A stretch of 64,000 nt of DNA, taken from contig CANGHH010000006.1 in the NCBI GenBank assembly GCA_947453725.1, forward strand, positions 186,001 through 250,000, given 5' to 3'. The translations under genes were made by a program, and so were the position numbers. Shown piece after piece: positions 27,497 through 35,734 of the stretch; within the stretch, counting starts at the first letter, position 1, and each line of letters starts with the position of its first letter. The stretch is from Betaproteobacteria bacterium (GTDB lineage: Bacteria; Pseudomonadota; Gammaproteobacteria; Burkholderiales; Burkholderiaceae_C). The notes under the pieces are model-generated. The model worked only from the letters and a program-made list of their open reading frames with translations. It made no database searches and was not told the DNA's origin.

Positions 27497-27990
27497 CGCG
27501 TCAATGCATCGGGCAGGGCCTTCATTCTTGAAGGCACGCTTGCTGATGTCCTGGCAAAACGGCAGGCGCAGAGGGCTTGTTTCGGGATCAGGTGACGCGT
27601 CACCCGGAATCGGCCGGCGACGATGGTGATACGCGCTTCAGATCCTCTGATCAGGCGGTCCTGTGATCCGAGCCGCCGCCTGCCTGCACTTTGCTGTTAT
27701 GCGGCCCAGTGGGTGCGCCAGATGCAAGGCCGCAGCACGGTCGTTCAGCGTGGGTCACTGCACTCACACTGACGGACATCAGCGCCCGAGTAAGTTCGGC
27801 GCCCGAGCGGCTCCTCAAGACTGGGTGCCGTCACTCGTTGCGTGAAGCTGAATGTCTGCGGCTGCCGAAATCGGCTGTTCAAAGTCAAACGCTGCGTGCG
27901 ACTGCAGTGCGCTGGAAGCTGGGCGCCGCTGCAACACCTGACGGCGCGCTGAGCATGCCCAGGGGCCTACACTCGCGCACGGAGCTACCC
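27497..27990. other. divergent intergenic region
   Basis: Lies between traI (minus) and the DUF5131 gene (plus), so promoters for both are expected here. I see no coding capacity. A short palindrome, GGTGACGCGTCACC (27592-27605), lies about 100 bp upstream of traI and could be an operator. Confidence 0.45.
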
Positions 27991-28743
27991 ATGGCCGAGT
28001 CGTCGATCGAGTGGACCGAGCACACGTGGAACCCGACCACGGGTTGCACGAAGGTATCGCCCGGCTGCAAGCACTGCTACGCCGAGGTGATGGCCCGGCG
28101 GCTGGCCGCCATGGGCGCGGCCGGCTACGAAAACGAGTTCCAGCTGACGATGCACCCGTCGCGCCTGCGGCAGCCGCTGCAGCGAAAGGCGCCCACGATG
28201 TACTTCGTGAACTCGATGTCGGACCTCTTCCACGAGGACGTCACCGACGCCTTCATCGATCGCGTGCTGGCGACGTGCAGGAAGACGCCGCAGCACACCT
28301 ATCAGATCCTCACGAAGCGCGCGGAGCGGTTGCCGGTGTTCTTTGCCAAGCGGCTGGTGCCGGACAACGTATGGCTTGGTGTGTCCGTTGAGGACCGCCG
28401 CTACGGCGTCCCCCGCATTGCGCAGTTGCGCAAGGTGCAAGCACGGGTCCGCTTCCTTTCCGTCGAGCCTTTGCTGGAGGATCTCGGGTCACTAAACCTG
28501 CGAGGCATCCATTGGGTGATCGTGGGCGGTGAGAGCGGGCATGGCGCGCGCCCAATGAGCCCAGAGTGGGCTGACTCGGTACGCGTTCAGGCTCAAGCGC
28601 AGGGCGCAGCATTCTTCTTCAAGCAATGGGGCGCCTGGGGGCCCGACGGGGTGAGGCGCAACAAGAAGAGCAACGGGCGCGAGCTCGCCGGACGACGTTG
28701 GGATCAGTTCCCCGTCAGGATCGTTGCCGCAGCAGTTGCATAG
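27991..28743 (+). CDS. DUF5131 / phage Gp37-Gp68 family protein (250 aa)
   Basis: Starts MAESSIEWTEHTWNPTTGC with GGAG 7 bp upstream. It carries the three-cysteine signature 'CTKVSPGCKHCYAE' (C-x7-C-x2-C), then 'MYFVNSMSDLFHEDV', 'TYQILTKRAERL', 'VWLGVSVEDRRY' and 'WVIVGGESGHGARPM'. This is the phage-derived Gp37/Gp68 family, which resembles radical-SAM proteins and pairs with TcmP. The tcmP gene is convergent only 8 bp away. The biochemical activity is not established; a [4Fe-4S] cluster is plausible from the cysteines. Confidence 0.87.
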   Translation: MAESSIEWTEHTWNPTTGCTKVSPGCKHCYAEVMARRLAAMGAAGYENEFQLTMHPSRLRQPLQRKAPTMYFVNSMSDLFHEDVTDAFIDRVLATCRKTPQHTYQILTKRAERLPVFFAKRLVPDNVWLGVSVEDRRYGVPRIAQLRKVQARVRFLSVEPLLEDLGSLNLRGIHWVIVGGESGHGARPMSPEWADSVRVQAQAQGAAFFFKQWGAWGPDGVRRNKKSNGRELAGRRWDQFPVRIVAAAVA

Positions 28744-28751
28744 GCAGGAAG

Positions 28752-29609
28752 CTATTCTTCGAAGAGGTCTCGTGTCTTTTGCCTGGCGACGTCGCGCCAC
28801 ACGCGTAGCGGCATGTCGTTGCGCGCGAAGAAGACCAGTCGATACATTGCAGAGCCCTGGGTGTTGTAGATCCAAGGCATTTCGCGGCTGTATTGGAACC
28901 CCAGGCCAACAAGCAGGCCTCTCCAGTAGTCAAAGAAGGCGTGGCGGATGTTGGCCACGCCGGTGGTCGTCAGGTCGACGGAGGCCTTCCAACCAGGCGC
29001 CACTCTTTCGAAGTTGTCCCGATCATCGGCGAGGTCGATGATCACATTGCGCTGCAGGTCCATGGTGCTGAAGTGCACGGCTAGGTCCACTTTCAGCGTG
29101 GCCAGCGTTCGCAGCATTTCGAAGTCCAGCAACGTCAGGCAGTACGGATCCACGTACGCCATGCAGAGCGAGCCGCGCGGCACGCTCGCGACCATTTGAG
29201 GAACAGTCTCGACCGCGGGTCCGACAAAAGCACGTGCGTCAGCGCCCAGTGCTTGGAGTCGAGCAGCGCAGGCCTGGGCCTTGTCTGGGTCCAGGTCCCC
29301 CACCAAGACGTTCGTGAATGAAGTGGCGTCGTTGTGCATCTCGCGCCAGGCGGCGACCGCTCCTCCATCGCGTGTACCAATCTCTCCAGCCACACGGATG
29401 CGGCCCGGGCCGCAGAACGGATCAATCAAGACGCGCTTGGGGAACGCCTTCCACGCGTTTCGGGTTCCATGAAGATAGTCCGTGAGTAGCCGGTGTTTGT
29501 CCTTGGGCACCCATGGGCCAACCCCCTTGCCGTCCGGGTTCTCGTCGACCAGGAGATCAGGCCGAGGGTCCAGTGGGATCCCGCGCGAGAACAAGCTCTT
29601 GGCAGTCAC
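28752..29609 (-). CDS. tcmP: three-Cys-motif partner protein TcmP (285 aa)
   Basis: 'LIDPFCGPGRIRV' and 'VLVGDLDPDKAQAC' look like a Rossmann methyltransferase-type nucleotide site, and 'CMAYVDPYCL' follows. 'KDKHRLLTDYLHG' is the typical TcmP opening. TcmP proteins are encoded beside three-cysteine Gp37/Gp68 proteins, as here. The start chosen is the GTG at 29609, with GGAG 6 bp upstream; a TTG at 29627 is also in frame. It probably acts with the DUF5131 protein in modification of a nucleic acid or small molecule, which is unproven. Confidence 0.82.
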   Translation of the reverse strand: MTAKSLFSRGIPLDPRPDLLVDENPDGKGVGPWVPKDKHRLLTDYLHGTRNAWKAFPKRVLIDPFCGPGRIRVAGEIGTRDGGAVAAWREMHNDATSFTNVLVGDLDPDKAQACAARLQALGADARAFVGPAVETVPQMVASVPRGSLCMAYVDPYCLTLLDFEMLRTLATLKVDLAVHFSTMDLQRNVIIDLADDRDNFERVAPGWKASVDLTTTGVANIRHAFFDYWRGLLVGLGFQYSREMPWIYNTQGSAMYRLVFFARNDMPLRVWRDVARQKTRDLFEE

Positions 29610-29754
29610 AAAGCGCTCCCTCAACAATCGGATTGATCCCCTTCAATGCAGGGGTAGGTACAGATGTTACTTAGGCCGCCTTCCCGTGAACACCAACTAT
29701 GCTGCGGCACTTCAGGCTTGAGCTTTCGCTCGGCTGGCAGCGACGTGGGACAAG

Positions 29755-30000
29755 CCGGTGAGCATCTCGACGCGTCGGGCGATGTGACCGATCTCGGAAG
29801 GGATGCCACCGTCGATGGTGCGGACATCTTGGCGACCTTCAGGTTCTCCAGGATCCGCTGTTCATCGAGAAGGTCTGCCACATCGCCGGCCCGTGCCCAG
29901 TCCAGCGCTGATCTCCATGGTGTTGTGCGTGGACGAGAAGTGCCAGATCCAGGCGCTGGACTGCGCGCCACTCCTGCCGCTGCGCGCTCTATCTGGGGGC
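29755..30000 (+). pseudogene. IS630-family transposase remnant
   Basis: Broken plus-strand frames contain 'DPLFIEKVCHIAGPCPV' followed, after a stop and frame change, by 'ISMVLCVDEKCQIQALD' and 'LLPLR'. These match the DDE core of IS630 transposases ('VLCVDEKSQIQALDR'). The upstream 'HLGDLQVLQ' corresponds to the 'HLxxxFKxS' segment. No full element ends are visible. It marks an old insertion between tcmP and the DUF3644 pair. The rest of 29610-30077 shows no gene. Confidence 0.65.
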
Positions 30001-30077
30001 GCGCGGCCTTGCGCTACGGGTGATCCGCATAGCGGCAGCCAGGCAATGTGGTCGGTCGGCTCCGGATTGCCATTGCG

Positions 30078-30833
30078 TCAAAGGTCCGCCGGTGGCGTCG
30101 CCCTCATGAACTCGTCGAAGCTACGAAGGTCATCGACTGATGGAGGTGCCTCCTCAAGTTGAAGCGCCCGCAACCCGTCCGCGATGTCGCGCCGGCTGAT
30201 GGTGCCGAGGTGGACTCGGCCATTCTCTAGCGCGTAGTCCAAGGCGCCGCACCACATGTTGATCCGACCATAGCCAGGGTTCAGAGCGACGGATTTTGAC
30301 TTGCCGGATACCTGGTGCTTGGCGAGCGAAACGCGAATGTAGGTCAACCGCCCATACTGAATGTGGATGTGCTTGAGCTGCCGGTCTAGCACGTCGACTA
30401 GCGTCGGATCCGCGATCACTGCCTTTAGCTGGTCTATGCGAATTTCGCGACCGAAGTGCAGGAAGTCTTCCTGCTCGGCTTGTAGGTGCGTAAGCTTGTG
30501 CTGAAGGCCACCGTTCATTGCCCACTTGATGATGTCCTTGGCGCGCTCTTCCCATGTACGAAGCAATTCGTAGACCGCGAAGATCCACATCTGCGACTGC
30601 GCATTCAGAAAGAACGCGCTGGGTGGAGTGCGTTCTTCTTGGTGCAGCTCGCGAAGAACCTTGTACTCAAGGTCGGTGAGGAACTGATCGACGATATCGA
30701 GGTTGACCGCCTGCATGCGGAGAAACGGGTCGTCGTCAAGGAACTTCAGGTTGCACAGAGCATCCCGGAGCTGCCCTGCCTTGATTGAATCCCGCGGCAG
30801 ATACGGGATCTCGTCGTGCTGATCCTCGTCCAT
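30078..30833 (-). CDS. hypothetical protein downstream of the DUF3644 gene (251 aa)
   Basis: No family recognised. It is an acidic, helical protein with a 'WIFAVYELLRTWEERAKDII' stretch and a 'YIRVSLAKHQVSGK' segment, ending with a low-complexity tail. The start is taken at the ATG 30833; a TTG at 30860 would add 9 residues. It follows the DUF3644 gene with a 36-bp gap on the same strand and is probably its operon partner. Confidence 0.65.
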   Translation of the reverse strand: MDEDQHDEIPYLPRDSIKAGQLRDALCNLKFLDDDPFLRMQAVNLDIVDQFLTDLEYKVLRELHQEERTPPSAFFLNAQSQMWIFAVYELLRTWEERAKDIIKWAMNGGLQHKLTHLQAEQEDFLHFGREIRIDQLKAVIADPTLVDVLDRQLKHIHIQYGRLTYIRVSLAKHQVSGKSKSVALNPGYGRINMWCGALDYALENGRVHLGTISRRDIADGLRALQLEEAPPSVDDLRSFDEFMRATPPADL

Positions 30834-30869
30834 GCTCGACTCTAGCGCGTGGATCGGCAACTTGGACTC

Positions 30870-31853
30870 TCATGACTTCTTGGTGTAGTGCTCGTCGAAG
30901 GCTGGCAGGATGTTCGGGTTGAAGTAGACCTTCCGGAGCCCGGTTTTCTTGACCATATCCAAGTAGCGCACTATCGCGAAGCGGGGGTCGGCCGCCAGCT
31001 TCTTGCGCAGCACATGGAAGTGGTTGTTGGCTTTGAAGTCAACGTAGCGCTTCGTCATGTGCCCACAGAGGTCATCATAGGTCCACGGGAACCTCTTGTA
31101 CTGCTCCTCGTCAGTAAGCTGGATCTTCACTGCGTCAGGGTCCTTGGAGAAGACAATCTTCGAAGCGCCATCGAGATTGCTCTTTTCGAGCTTGACTTGA
31201 AGCTTCACAGCCACCGAGTAGTCGCTGTTCCGGTCTACTGGCTCGCTTCCCAGCGCGCGCAAGTGTTGTATGAGCCGTCCCTCATCGGCGGACACAACCA
31301 CGGCCGCAGCGTCGGCTGGAACTACGACGAAGGAGAGTGGAAGCACTAAGTTGAGGACCCGGGACAAGTCGCGTGTGAACCATCTCTTCGCCAGCAACGC
31401 GAAATTCGCGACAGATGCCGCTGCGACTTCCTGCGCTAGCTGAGCTAGCTTTGCACTCGGTGTGACGTAATGGACCGAGTTATCGCGTATGTCCACCAGC
31501 GCTCGAAGGTTGAGCGCCACTTCCGCAGGCATGCTGCCGCCTTCCTCCAGCCGCACCATGCTTCGGACGAAGCCGATAGTCATCGCGTTGCCCGCAGCGT
31601 TAATGCGCAAGTATTGCTTCTTGGACTTCTTGCCGGTCTTGGTTTCGCGGGACTCGTAGACGCGGATGACTCGAACGTCATTGTCAGCGTCCTTCAAGAG
31701 CTTGGCCTTCGCCAAGAGCTCCCAGGCGTTGAGCGCGAGAATGGCAAACGTCTCCTCTCTGTAGGAGAAGGCAGGCTTGTTGTAGACCTCAACAGCCGCA
31801 GTTATGGCGGCCTGGGATTTGTCCACAAATCGCTGGTGCAGCGGTGGTCGCAT
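30870..31853 (-). CDS. DUF3644 domain protein, HEPN-like (327 aa)
   Basis: 'AFSYREETFAILALNAWELLAKAKLLKD' (read in pieces) at residues about 28-55 is the DUF3644 signature. 'VDIRDNSVHYV' near 125 contains R-x4-H, the motif of HEPN ribonucleases. The C-terminus 'GLRKVYFNPNILPAFDEHYT' is also typical. DUF3644 proteins occur in defence islands and may cleave RNA, although activity is not established for most. A strong ribosome binding site (GGAGGTGAG) precedes the ATG at 31853. The unknown gene 36 bp downstream may be its partner or antitoxin. Confidence 0.8.
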   Translation of the reverse strand: MRPPLHQRFVDKSQAAITAAVEVYNKPAFSYREETFAILALNAWELLAKAKLLKDADNDVRVIRVYESRETKTGKKSKKQYLRINAAGNAMTIGFVRSMVRLEEGGSMPAEVALNLRALVDIRDNSVHYVTPSAKLAQLAQEVAAASVANFALLAKRWFTRDLSRVLNLVLPLSFVVVPADAAAVVVSADEGRLIQHLRALGSEPVDRNSDYSVAVKLQVKLEKSNLDGASKIVFSKDPDAVKIQLTDEEQYKRFPWTYDDLCGHMTKRYVDFKANNHFHVLRKKLAADPRFAIVRYLDMVKKTGLRKVYFNPNILPAFDEHYTKKS

Positions 31854-32037
31854 TCGTTCTCACCTCCCGCCGCTATTCTCGCCGTTGGAGGATCGTCTGC
31901 TTCCTAGCAGTCAGCCGTCTCTCGGCTTGCCGTGGCCGATGTCCTTCGCTGCACTGCCGACGCTCACGTCGGCGCCGCGAAGGGCAGGCGAGGATCGCTA
32001 ACGGGTGCATGCTGGCCCGCGCTGATCGGCACGGTTT

Positions 32038-32676
32038 TCACCCAGACTCGCGTGACCGGGTGCTCAGGTGGTCGCTGGCCCGCAGCAGGGTCAACATACC
32101 CAACTGGATCGGCGAGGGATTGACCAGCGGTCGAGCCGGAAACGACGACTGCACGCGCGGGTCGGTGCCATAGCGCTGCACCAGCTTGCAGAAAGGACAC
32201 TGGTCGTTCGACAGCGCGACCGAGCCGAACGCCGCCAGGAACTCGCTGTGGCAGGCCGGGCAGACGACGAGCGAAAAGCTCCTCGACTCCGTGAGCCACA
32301 GGCCGTCGGTGTGGGCCGCCAGGTCGAACGCGCGGTCGAAGCTGATGCGGTGGGGCGGTTGGCACACGCCGACGTACTGGCGGTACGCGCCCAGCAGCGC
32401 CTCGCCGCCGCTGAAGTCAGCGGTGCGCAGGCGGCGATAGATCGACATGACGATGGACGCCTCCGCGCGGTACAGCAGATTGGCTCCGTGATACCACTCG
32501 GGTGAGTCGGGCGCGCGCCCGCGCGGAACGGATTGCCGCTCAGGGAACAGCAGCCGCAGCAGATCGCGCGGGTTCATCCCCGTGATGCGGCTGATGGTGC
32601 GCACGCGGGCGCCGTGGGCGGCGCATTGCTGGGCCAGCGCGAGCGCGCGAATCTGGCGGTCGACTCGGGACTGCAT
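32038..32676 (-). CDS. FlhC-like transcriptional activator (212 aa)
   Basis: Follows the FlhC fold. The N-terminal part has 'ALAQQCAAHGARVRTISRIT'; the C-terminal zinc site has paired cysteines 'VVCPACHSEF' and 'DQCPFCKLV'. It has the length of FlhC (about 190-210). It is encoded 25 bp after a FlhD-like gene, with GGAG 7 bp upstream. No flagellar genes are near; in SXT/R391 ICEs the FlhDC homologues SetCD switch on excision and transfer. I infer the same role here: activating tra and excision promoters. Confidence 0.8.
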   Translation of the reverse strand: MQSRVDRQIRALALAQQCAAHGARVRTISRITGMNPRDLLRLLFPERQSVPRGRAPDSPEWYHGANLLYRAEASIVMSIYRRLRTADFSGGEALLGAYRQYVGVCQPPHRISFDRAFDLAAHTDGLWLTESRSFSLVVCPACHSEFLAAFGSVALSNDQCPFCKLVQRYGTDPRVQSSFPARPLVNPSPIQLGMLTLLRASDHLSTRSRESG

Positions 32677-32701
32677 GGGCAGCTCCAGCGGACGACAAGC
32701 A

Positions 32702-32995
32702 TCAGGATGCCAGATGGTGGGCGGCGTGCACCGCGGCCAGCGGTCGCGCGAGCGGAAGCGGCATGTCCAGCAACGCGACCAGGTCGCGACGGGGAGGGAA
32801 GAGCGTGGCGTCGCCCACGTTGGCGACGATGGCCATGACCTGCTGAATGCTCATGGCGCCGAGCCGGTCAGCCTGGTTCGCGTCGAGAGCGAACTTGCAG
32901 CAGGCGGCGGTCTTGTCGTGAAGGACGCCGTCACGGATAGTGAGCAGGAGCGTCAGGTTCGCAATCTGGACATCGGAGAGTTGCGCGTGGTTCAT
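32702..32995 (-). CDS. FlhD-like transcriptional activator (97 aa)
   Basis: A short helical protein starting MNHAQLSDVQIANLTLLLTI, with the 'GMS' region of FlhD represented by 'RLGAMSIQQVMAIVA'. It is encoded directly before the FlhC-like gene, the normal flhDC order. FlhD and FlhC form a heteromeric activator; FlhD mainly supports FlhC binding. As a pair in an ICE setting it parallels SetD/SetC. Confidence 0.75.
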   Translation of the reverse strand: MNHAQLSDVQIANLTLLLTIRDGVLHDKTAACCKFALDANQADRLGAMSIQQVMAIVANVGDATLFPPRRDLVALLDMPLPLARPLAAVHAAHHLAS

Positions 32996-33317
32996 GGTTC
33001 GTCCCTGTGTGAGGCCCGGGAGGGGCGTGGTGTGGGTTGTCGATGGCGGTCCTGGTCGTGGTCAAGATGGGAGTGCAAGCGCTCGATGCGACGCGTGGTT
33101 CAGCATAAGTGGCCTCGGTCGCGGGCCGCAACAGCAGATGGCGGGTTGTGCATCTGCTTACCGCGTTGCCATCCGCAATCCCTTGGATCTGCAGTCGAAT
33201 GCGTGAGCGGCGCTGATTGCCGCGCGCTCTGGCGGCATGAGTTCACGTGTGACCACCGGTTGGCGCAGCGAGCGGCGAGGGCACTCGCCCCCGCCGCTGC
33301 CACGACAAGCTCCCGGG
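32996..33317. promoter_or_regulatory. flhDC upstream region with GC-rich hairpin
   Basis: Non-coding, between the DUF932 stop and flhD. A stem-loop at 33272-33297 includes GGGGGCGAGTGCCC on the minus strand, the same 14-mer as at 38457-38470. It may end the DUF932 transcript or act in the leader of flhDC. No clear sigma-70 promoter was chosen. Confidence 0.45.
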
Positions 33318-34382
33318 TCAGACCGCTTCGGCCAACCCCTTCCACTCGGGCGCGCTCAGTTCGATCAGCTTGCCGCCCAAGGCCTCGAACTCGGTCGCCC
33401 GGTCATAGTCCTCGAGCTCCTGGCTGAAGTGCGTCACCGCGTTGACCAGGCCGTAGCCGGACAGATCGGCTTGCGCGATCAGGTGACGCAGCACGCCGGA
33501 GCGCTCGGCGTCGTTCAGGGTGTAGCGCTGCGCCAGCACCTCGACCGTCTTCACCGGATCGCCGACCAACGGGATCTTCAGCGTCTTCTGCAGCTTCTGC
33601 GCCGTCTGGCGGAAGGTCGCTTCCGACACGGCCGCCTGCACCACGTCGCGCACCTTCAGGAAGAAGGCCTTGTCGTCGGCACGCAGCGTGTCGTCCTGGT
33701 AGACCTGCAGGCCTTCGTCCTCGGTGCCCAGGGCGCGGCCGACGTGGGTCTTGCGCAGCGTGCGGTCAGCGGCGATCAGGCCGTTGCGGCACACCAGGCG
33801 GAACAGCAGCGGCTGCACCGACAGCGTGCCCTGGCCGACCTCCGAGTTCGAGATCACGACACCGGCCTGCACGACATCGCCGGGTGCCATCTCGTAGGTC
33901 AGGCGCGACGTGATGCACTTCAGGTACATGCGCGTCTCGGTCAGCTCGACCGATTCGAACCGCACCTCGGGCAACTGCTGCAGGATGGGCAGCACGCTCT
34001 CGGCGAGGTCGAAGTTGTCCAGGCGGCGGTAGCGGTCGGACAACACCGCCCGCACCTTGCCGTCGAGCGTGCGCAGCATGCGCCGGTCGTCCTCGCTTTG
34101 CAGCCAGGTATTCACGTTGCGGTCCAGCAGGACCGGTTGCTCCTCGCGCATGCGCTCGGAGTACGCATACGGGATCTTCAGCTTGTCGGCCAACTGGCGA
34201 CGCGCCAGCGGCGTGACGCCGTAGTGCACGGCGCTGCCGCCTTCGTCGATGACGAGGTGGGTCTCACCACTGTCGCCCGTGCTGTGGTGCACGAGCTGCG
34301 AGGGCACGACCAGGTCCTTCTTCGAGTGCAGCTGGCGCTCCAGTTCCTGGGCCAGGCTCACGAGAGTACGTCCGCTTTTCAT
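33318..34382 (-). CDS. DUF932-family ICE/plasmid protein (354 aa)
   Basis: Matches DUF932 proteins common on ICEs and large plasmids: 'FGVTPLARRQLADKLKIPY'-like text reads here as 'YGVTPLARRQLADKLKIPY', then 'VRAVLSDRYRRLDNFDLAES' and 'ISNSEVGQGTLSVQPLLFR', 'CRNGLI'. No catalytic motif is evident and the cellular role is unknown. The ATG at 34382 is preceded by AAGGAG at ideal spacing. The long leader upstream contains a perfect palindrome, so expression may be controlled post-transcriptionally. Confidence 0.85.
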   Translation of the reverse strand: MKSGRTLVSLAQELERQLHSKKDLVVPSQLVHHSTGDSGETHLVIDEGGSAVHYGVTPLARRQLADKLKIPYAYSERMREEQPVLLDRNVNTWLQSEDDRRMLRTLDGKVRAVLSDRYRRLDNFDLAESVLPILQQLPEVRFESVELTETRMYLKCITSRLTYEMAPGDVVQAGVVISNSEVGQGTLSVQPLLFRLVCRNGLIAADRTLRKTHVGRALGTEDEGLQVYQDDTLRADDKAFFLKVRDVVQAAVSEATFRQTAQKLQKTLKIPLVGDPVKTVEVLAQRYTLNDAERSGVLRHLIAQADLSGYGLVNAVTHFSQELEDYDRATEFEALGGKLIELSAPEWKGLAEAV

Positions 34383-34429
34383 ATCAAACTCCTTGAGGGA
34401 TGAAGAAGCGGGGACGGCGCGACCCCTTC

Positions 34430-34449
34430 GCGGGGATGCGCATCCCCGC
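34430..34449. repeat. perfect 20-bp palindrome in the DUF932 leader
   Basis: gcggggatgcgcatccccgc is fully self-complementary and lies 48 bp upstream of the DUF932 ATG. It could be an operator for a dimeric regulator or an RNA hairpin in the 5' leader. A second inverted repeat (34463-34470 with 34484-34491) lies just upstream. Confidence 0.6.
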
Positions 34450-34517
34450 CAGGGCTGATGACGGACCGGCTGCACCTTGGCAGGCCGGTCCACGAAATGC
34501 GCGAATCGAATCGCGCG

Positions 34518-34532
34518 GAAAACTCCAGGGCT
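34518..34532 (+). repeat. 15-mer repeat, copy 1
   Basis: gaaaactccagggct occurs here and at 38761-38775 in the same orientation; its core CTCCAGGGCT occurs a third time at 38521-38530. All copies are in untranslated regions of ICE maintenance genes. Copy 1 is followed by a small hairpin. Confidence 0.5.
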
Positions 34533-34643
34533 GTCTTCGCGACGCCGTGAGGCGCCGCCTGGTTTGACAACTACCAGTGGGGGAACTCGTCGAAGCCTTT
34601 TCGCCGGCACCGGGTCGAATCGATCCAGTGCCGCTGAAAAAGC

Positions 34644-34677
34644 GGGTGCGGCCCCGTCACCATGACAGGCCGCACCC
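34644..34677 (-). terminator. intrinsic terminator after the primase gene
   Basis: A 10-bp stem (GGGTGCGGCC / GGCCGCACCC) with a 14-nt loop begins 4 bp beyond the primase stop on the minus strand. GCTTTTTC follows the stem, giving a short U tract. It probably ends the operon 38413 to 34682 and separates it from DUF932. Confidence 0.65.
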
Positions 34678-34681
34678 CACA

Positions 34682-35734
34682 TCACTCACACTCCTGTTCG
34701 CCGACACCGGGCATCGGCACCGAGGCGGACATCGGCGCCGATGACGCCGTCCGGCGCTGGCACCACACATCGGCCCAGTCGGTCCCGGCGTGGCGCGGCA
34801 CGAACACCCGCACCTGCCTTGCGCCGGTCGTCTTCTCTTCGCGCTTCAACCGGCGCGCCAATGCGAAGGCGAAGCACTGGCCAGCGAAATCGCCGTCGGC
34901 GTCGTTGTCGGCATAGATGCACACCTTGCGCACCGCGTCCGGCAGGCACAGCTTCTCCAGGTTGCCGGCGTTGATGCCGGCCCAGACCGGTTTGCGCGTG
35001 GCCAGGTGCAGCGCGAGGCCGGTCTCGATGCCTTCGCAGACCGCCAGTTCGTCGGTCGCCTCGAAGAGGCGGACCGCCGCGCCGTTGATCCCGGCCGAGA
35101 GCACCTTCTTGGCGTCCGCCGCCTTCAGCTTCGCCCCGTCCTTCAGGTAGGTGCGGTGCAGCGTCACCGCATGCCCGTCCACACCCTGGATGCAGGCCAG
35201 CATGGCCGGGTACTCGGCCAGCTTGCGCGACTTACCGGACTCGTCCTTCTCGTAGTAGCCCAGCGCCGGGTGAAACCGAAGCACGGCCGGGACCACCGGC
35301 AGGGCCAGCCCGCGGCCGCGGAGGTAGCGATCGACCTCGTCGCCGGCCGTTACCGGCCGCGCTTCGTCCCAGATGCGCTGCACCAGCTTGCGCATGCGGT
35401 CGCCCGCGGGCTCGCACGCGCCCGCCGTCGTTGCCTCGGGCAGCAGCCCCAGGCAGCGCTCGACATCGCGCAGCACGGCATTGAAGTCCACGCCCTTGAC
35501 GGCCTGCAGCAGCTTGAAGCCGCCACCGGGCCCGCACTGGCGGCAGTGGTAGTTGCCCTCGCCGAACTTGTCGGTGTACTGGAACCGATCCGTTCCGCCG
35601 CACAGCGGGCAGGGCCCATTGCGATGCTTCAGGATCTGCTCGTCCACGCCCGCGCTGGCGAGGATCTCGCTCCACCGGCCATGCGCCCGCTGCTTGACCG
35701 CGTCGATGCGGCCGGCGTACTCATGATCGTGCAT
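34682..35734 (-). CDS. primase-like protein with zinc ribbon and Toprim domain (350 aa)
   Basis: A CHC2-like zinc ribbon uses C42, C45, C64 and C67 (PCPLCGGTDRF, NYHCRQCG), the form found in phage P4 alpha and plasmid primases. A C-terminal Toprim domain has 'LAVCEGIETGLALHL' and 'VCIYADNDADGDF'. It probably primes element DNA after transfer or during ICE replication. No helicase domain follows. It overlaps the GHKL gene stop by 14 bp, and GGAGG precedes its ATG, so the two are translationally linked. Confidence 0.85.
   Translation of the reverse strand: MHDHEYAGRIDAVKQRAHGRWSEILASAGVDEQILKHRNGPCPLCGGTDRFQYTDKFGEGNYHCRQCGPGGGFKLLQAVKGVDFNAVLRDVERCLGLLPEATTAGACEPAGDRMRKLVQRIWDEARPVTAGDEVDRYLRGRGLALPVVPAVLRFHPALGYYEKDESGKSRKLAEYPAMLACIQGVDGHAVTLHRTYLKDGAKLKAADAKKVLSAGINGAAVRLFEATDELAVCEGIETGLALHLATRKPVWAGINAGNLEKLCLPDAVRKVCIYADNDADGDFAGQCFAFALARRLKREEKTTGARQVRVFVPRHAGTDWADVWCQRRTASSAPMSASVPMPGVGEQECE

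Noticed and set aside
33272-33297. Calling the GC-rich hairpin after the DUF932 gene a terminator
   Set aside because: No T tract follows on the minus strand, and the same word occurs at 38457 upstream of genes, so a regulatory role is at least as likely.
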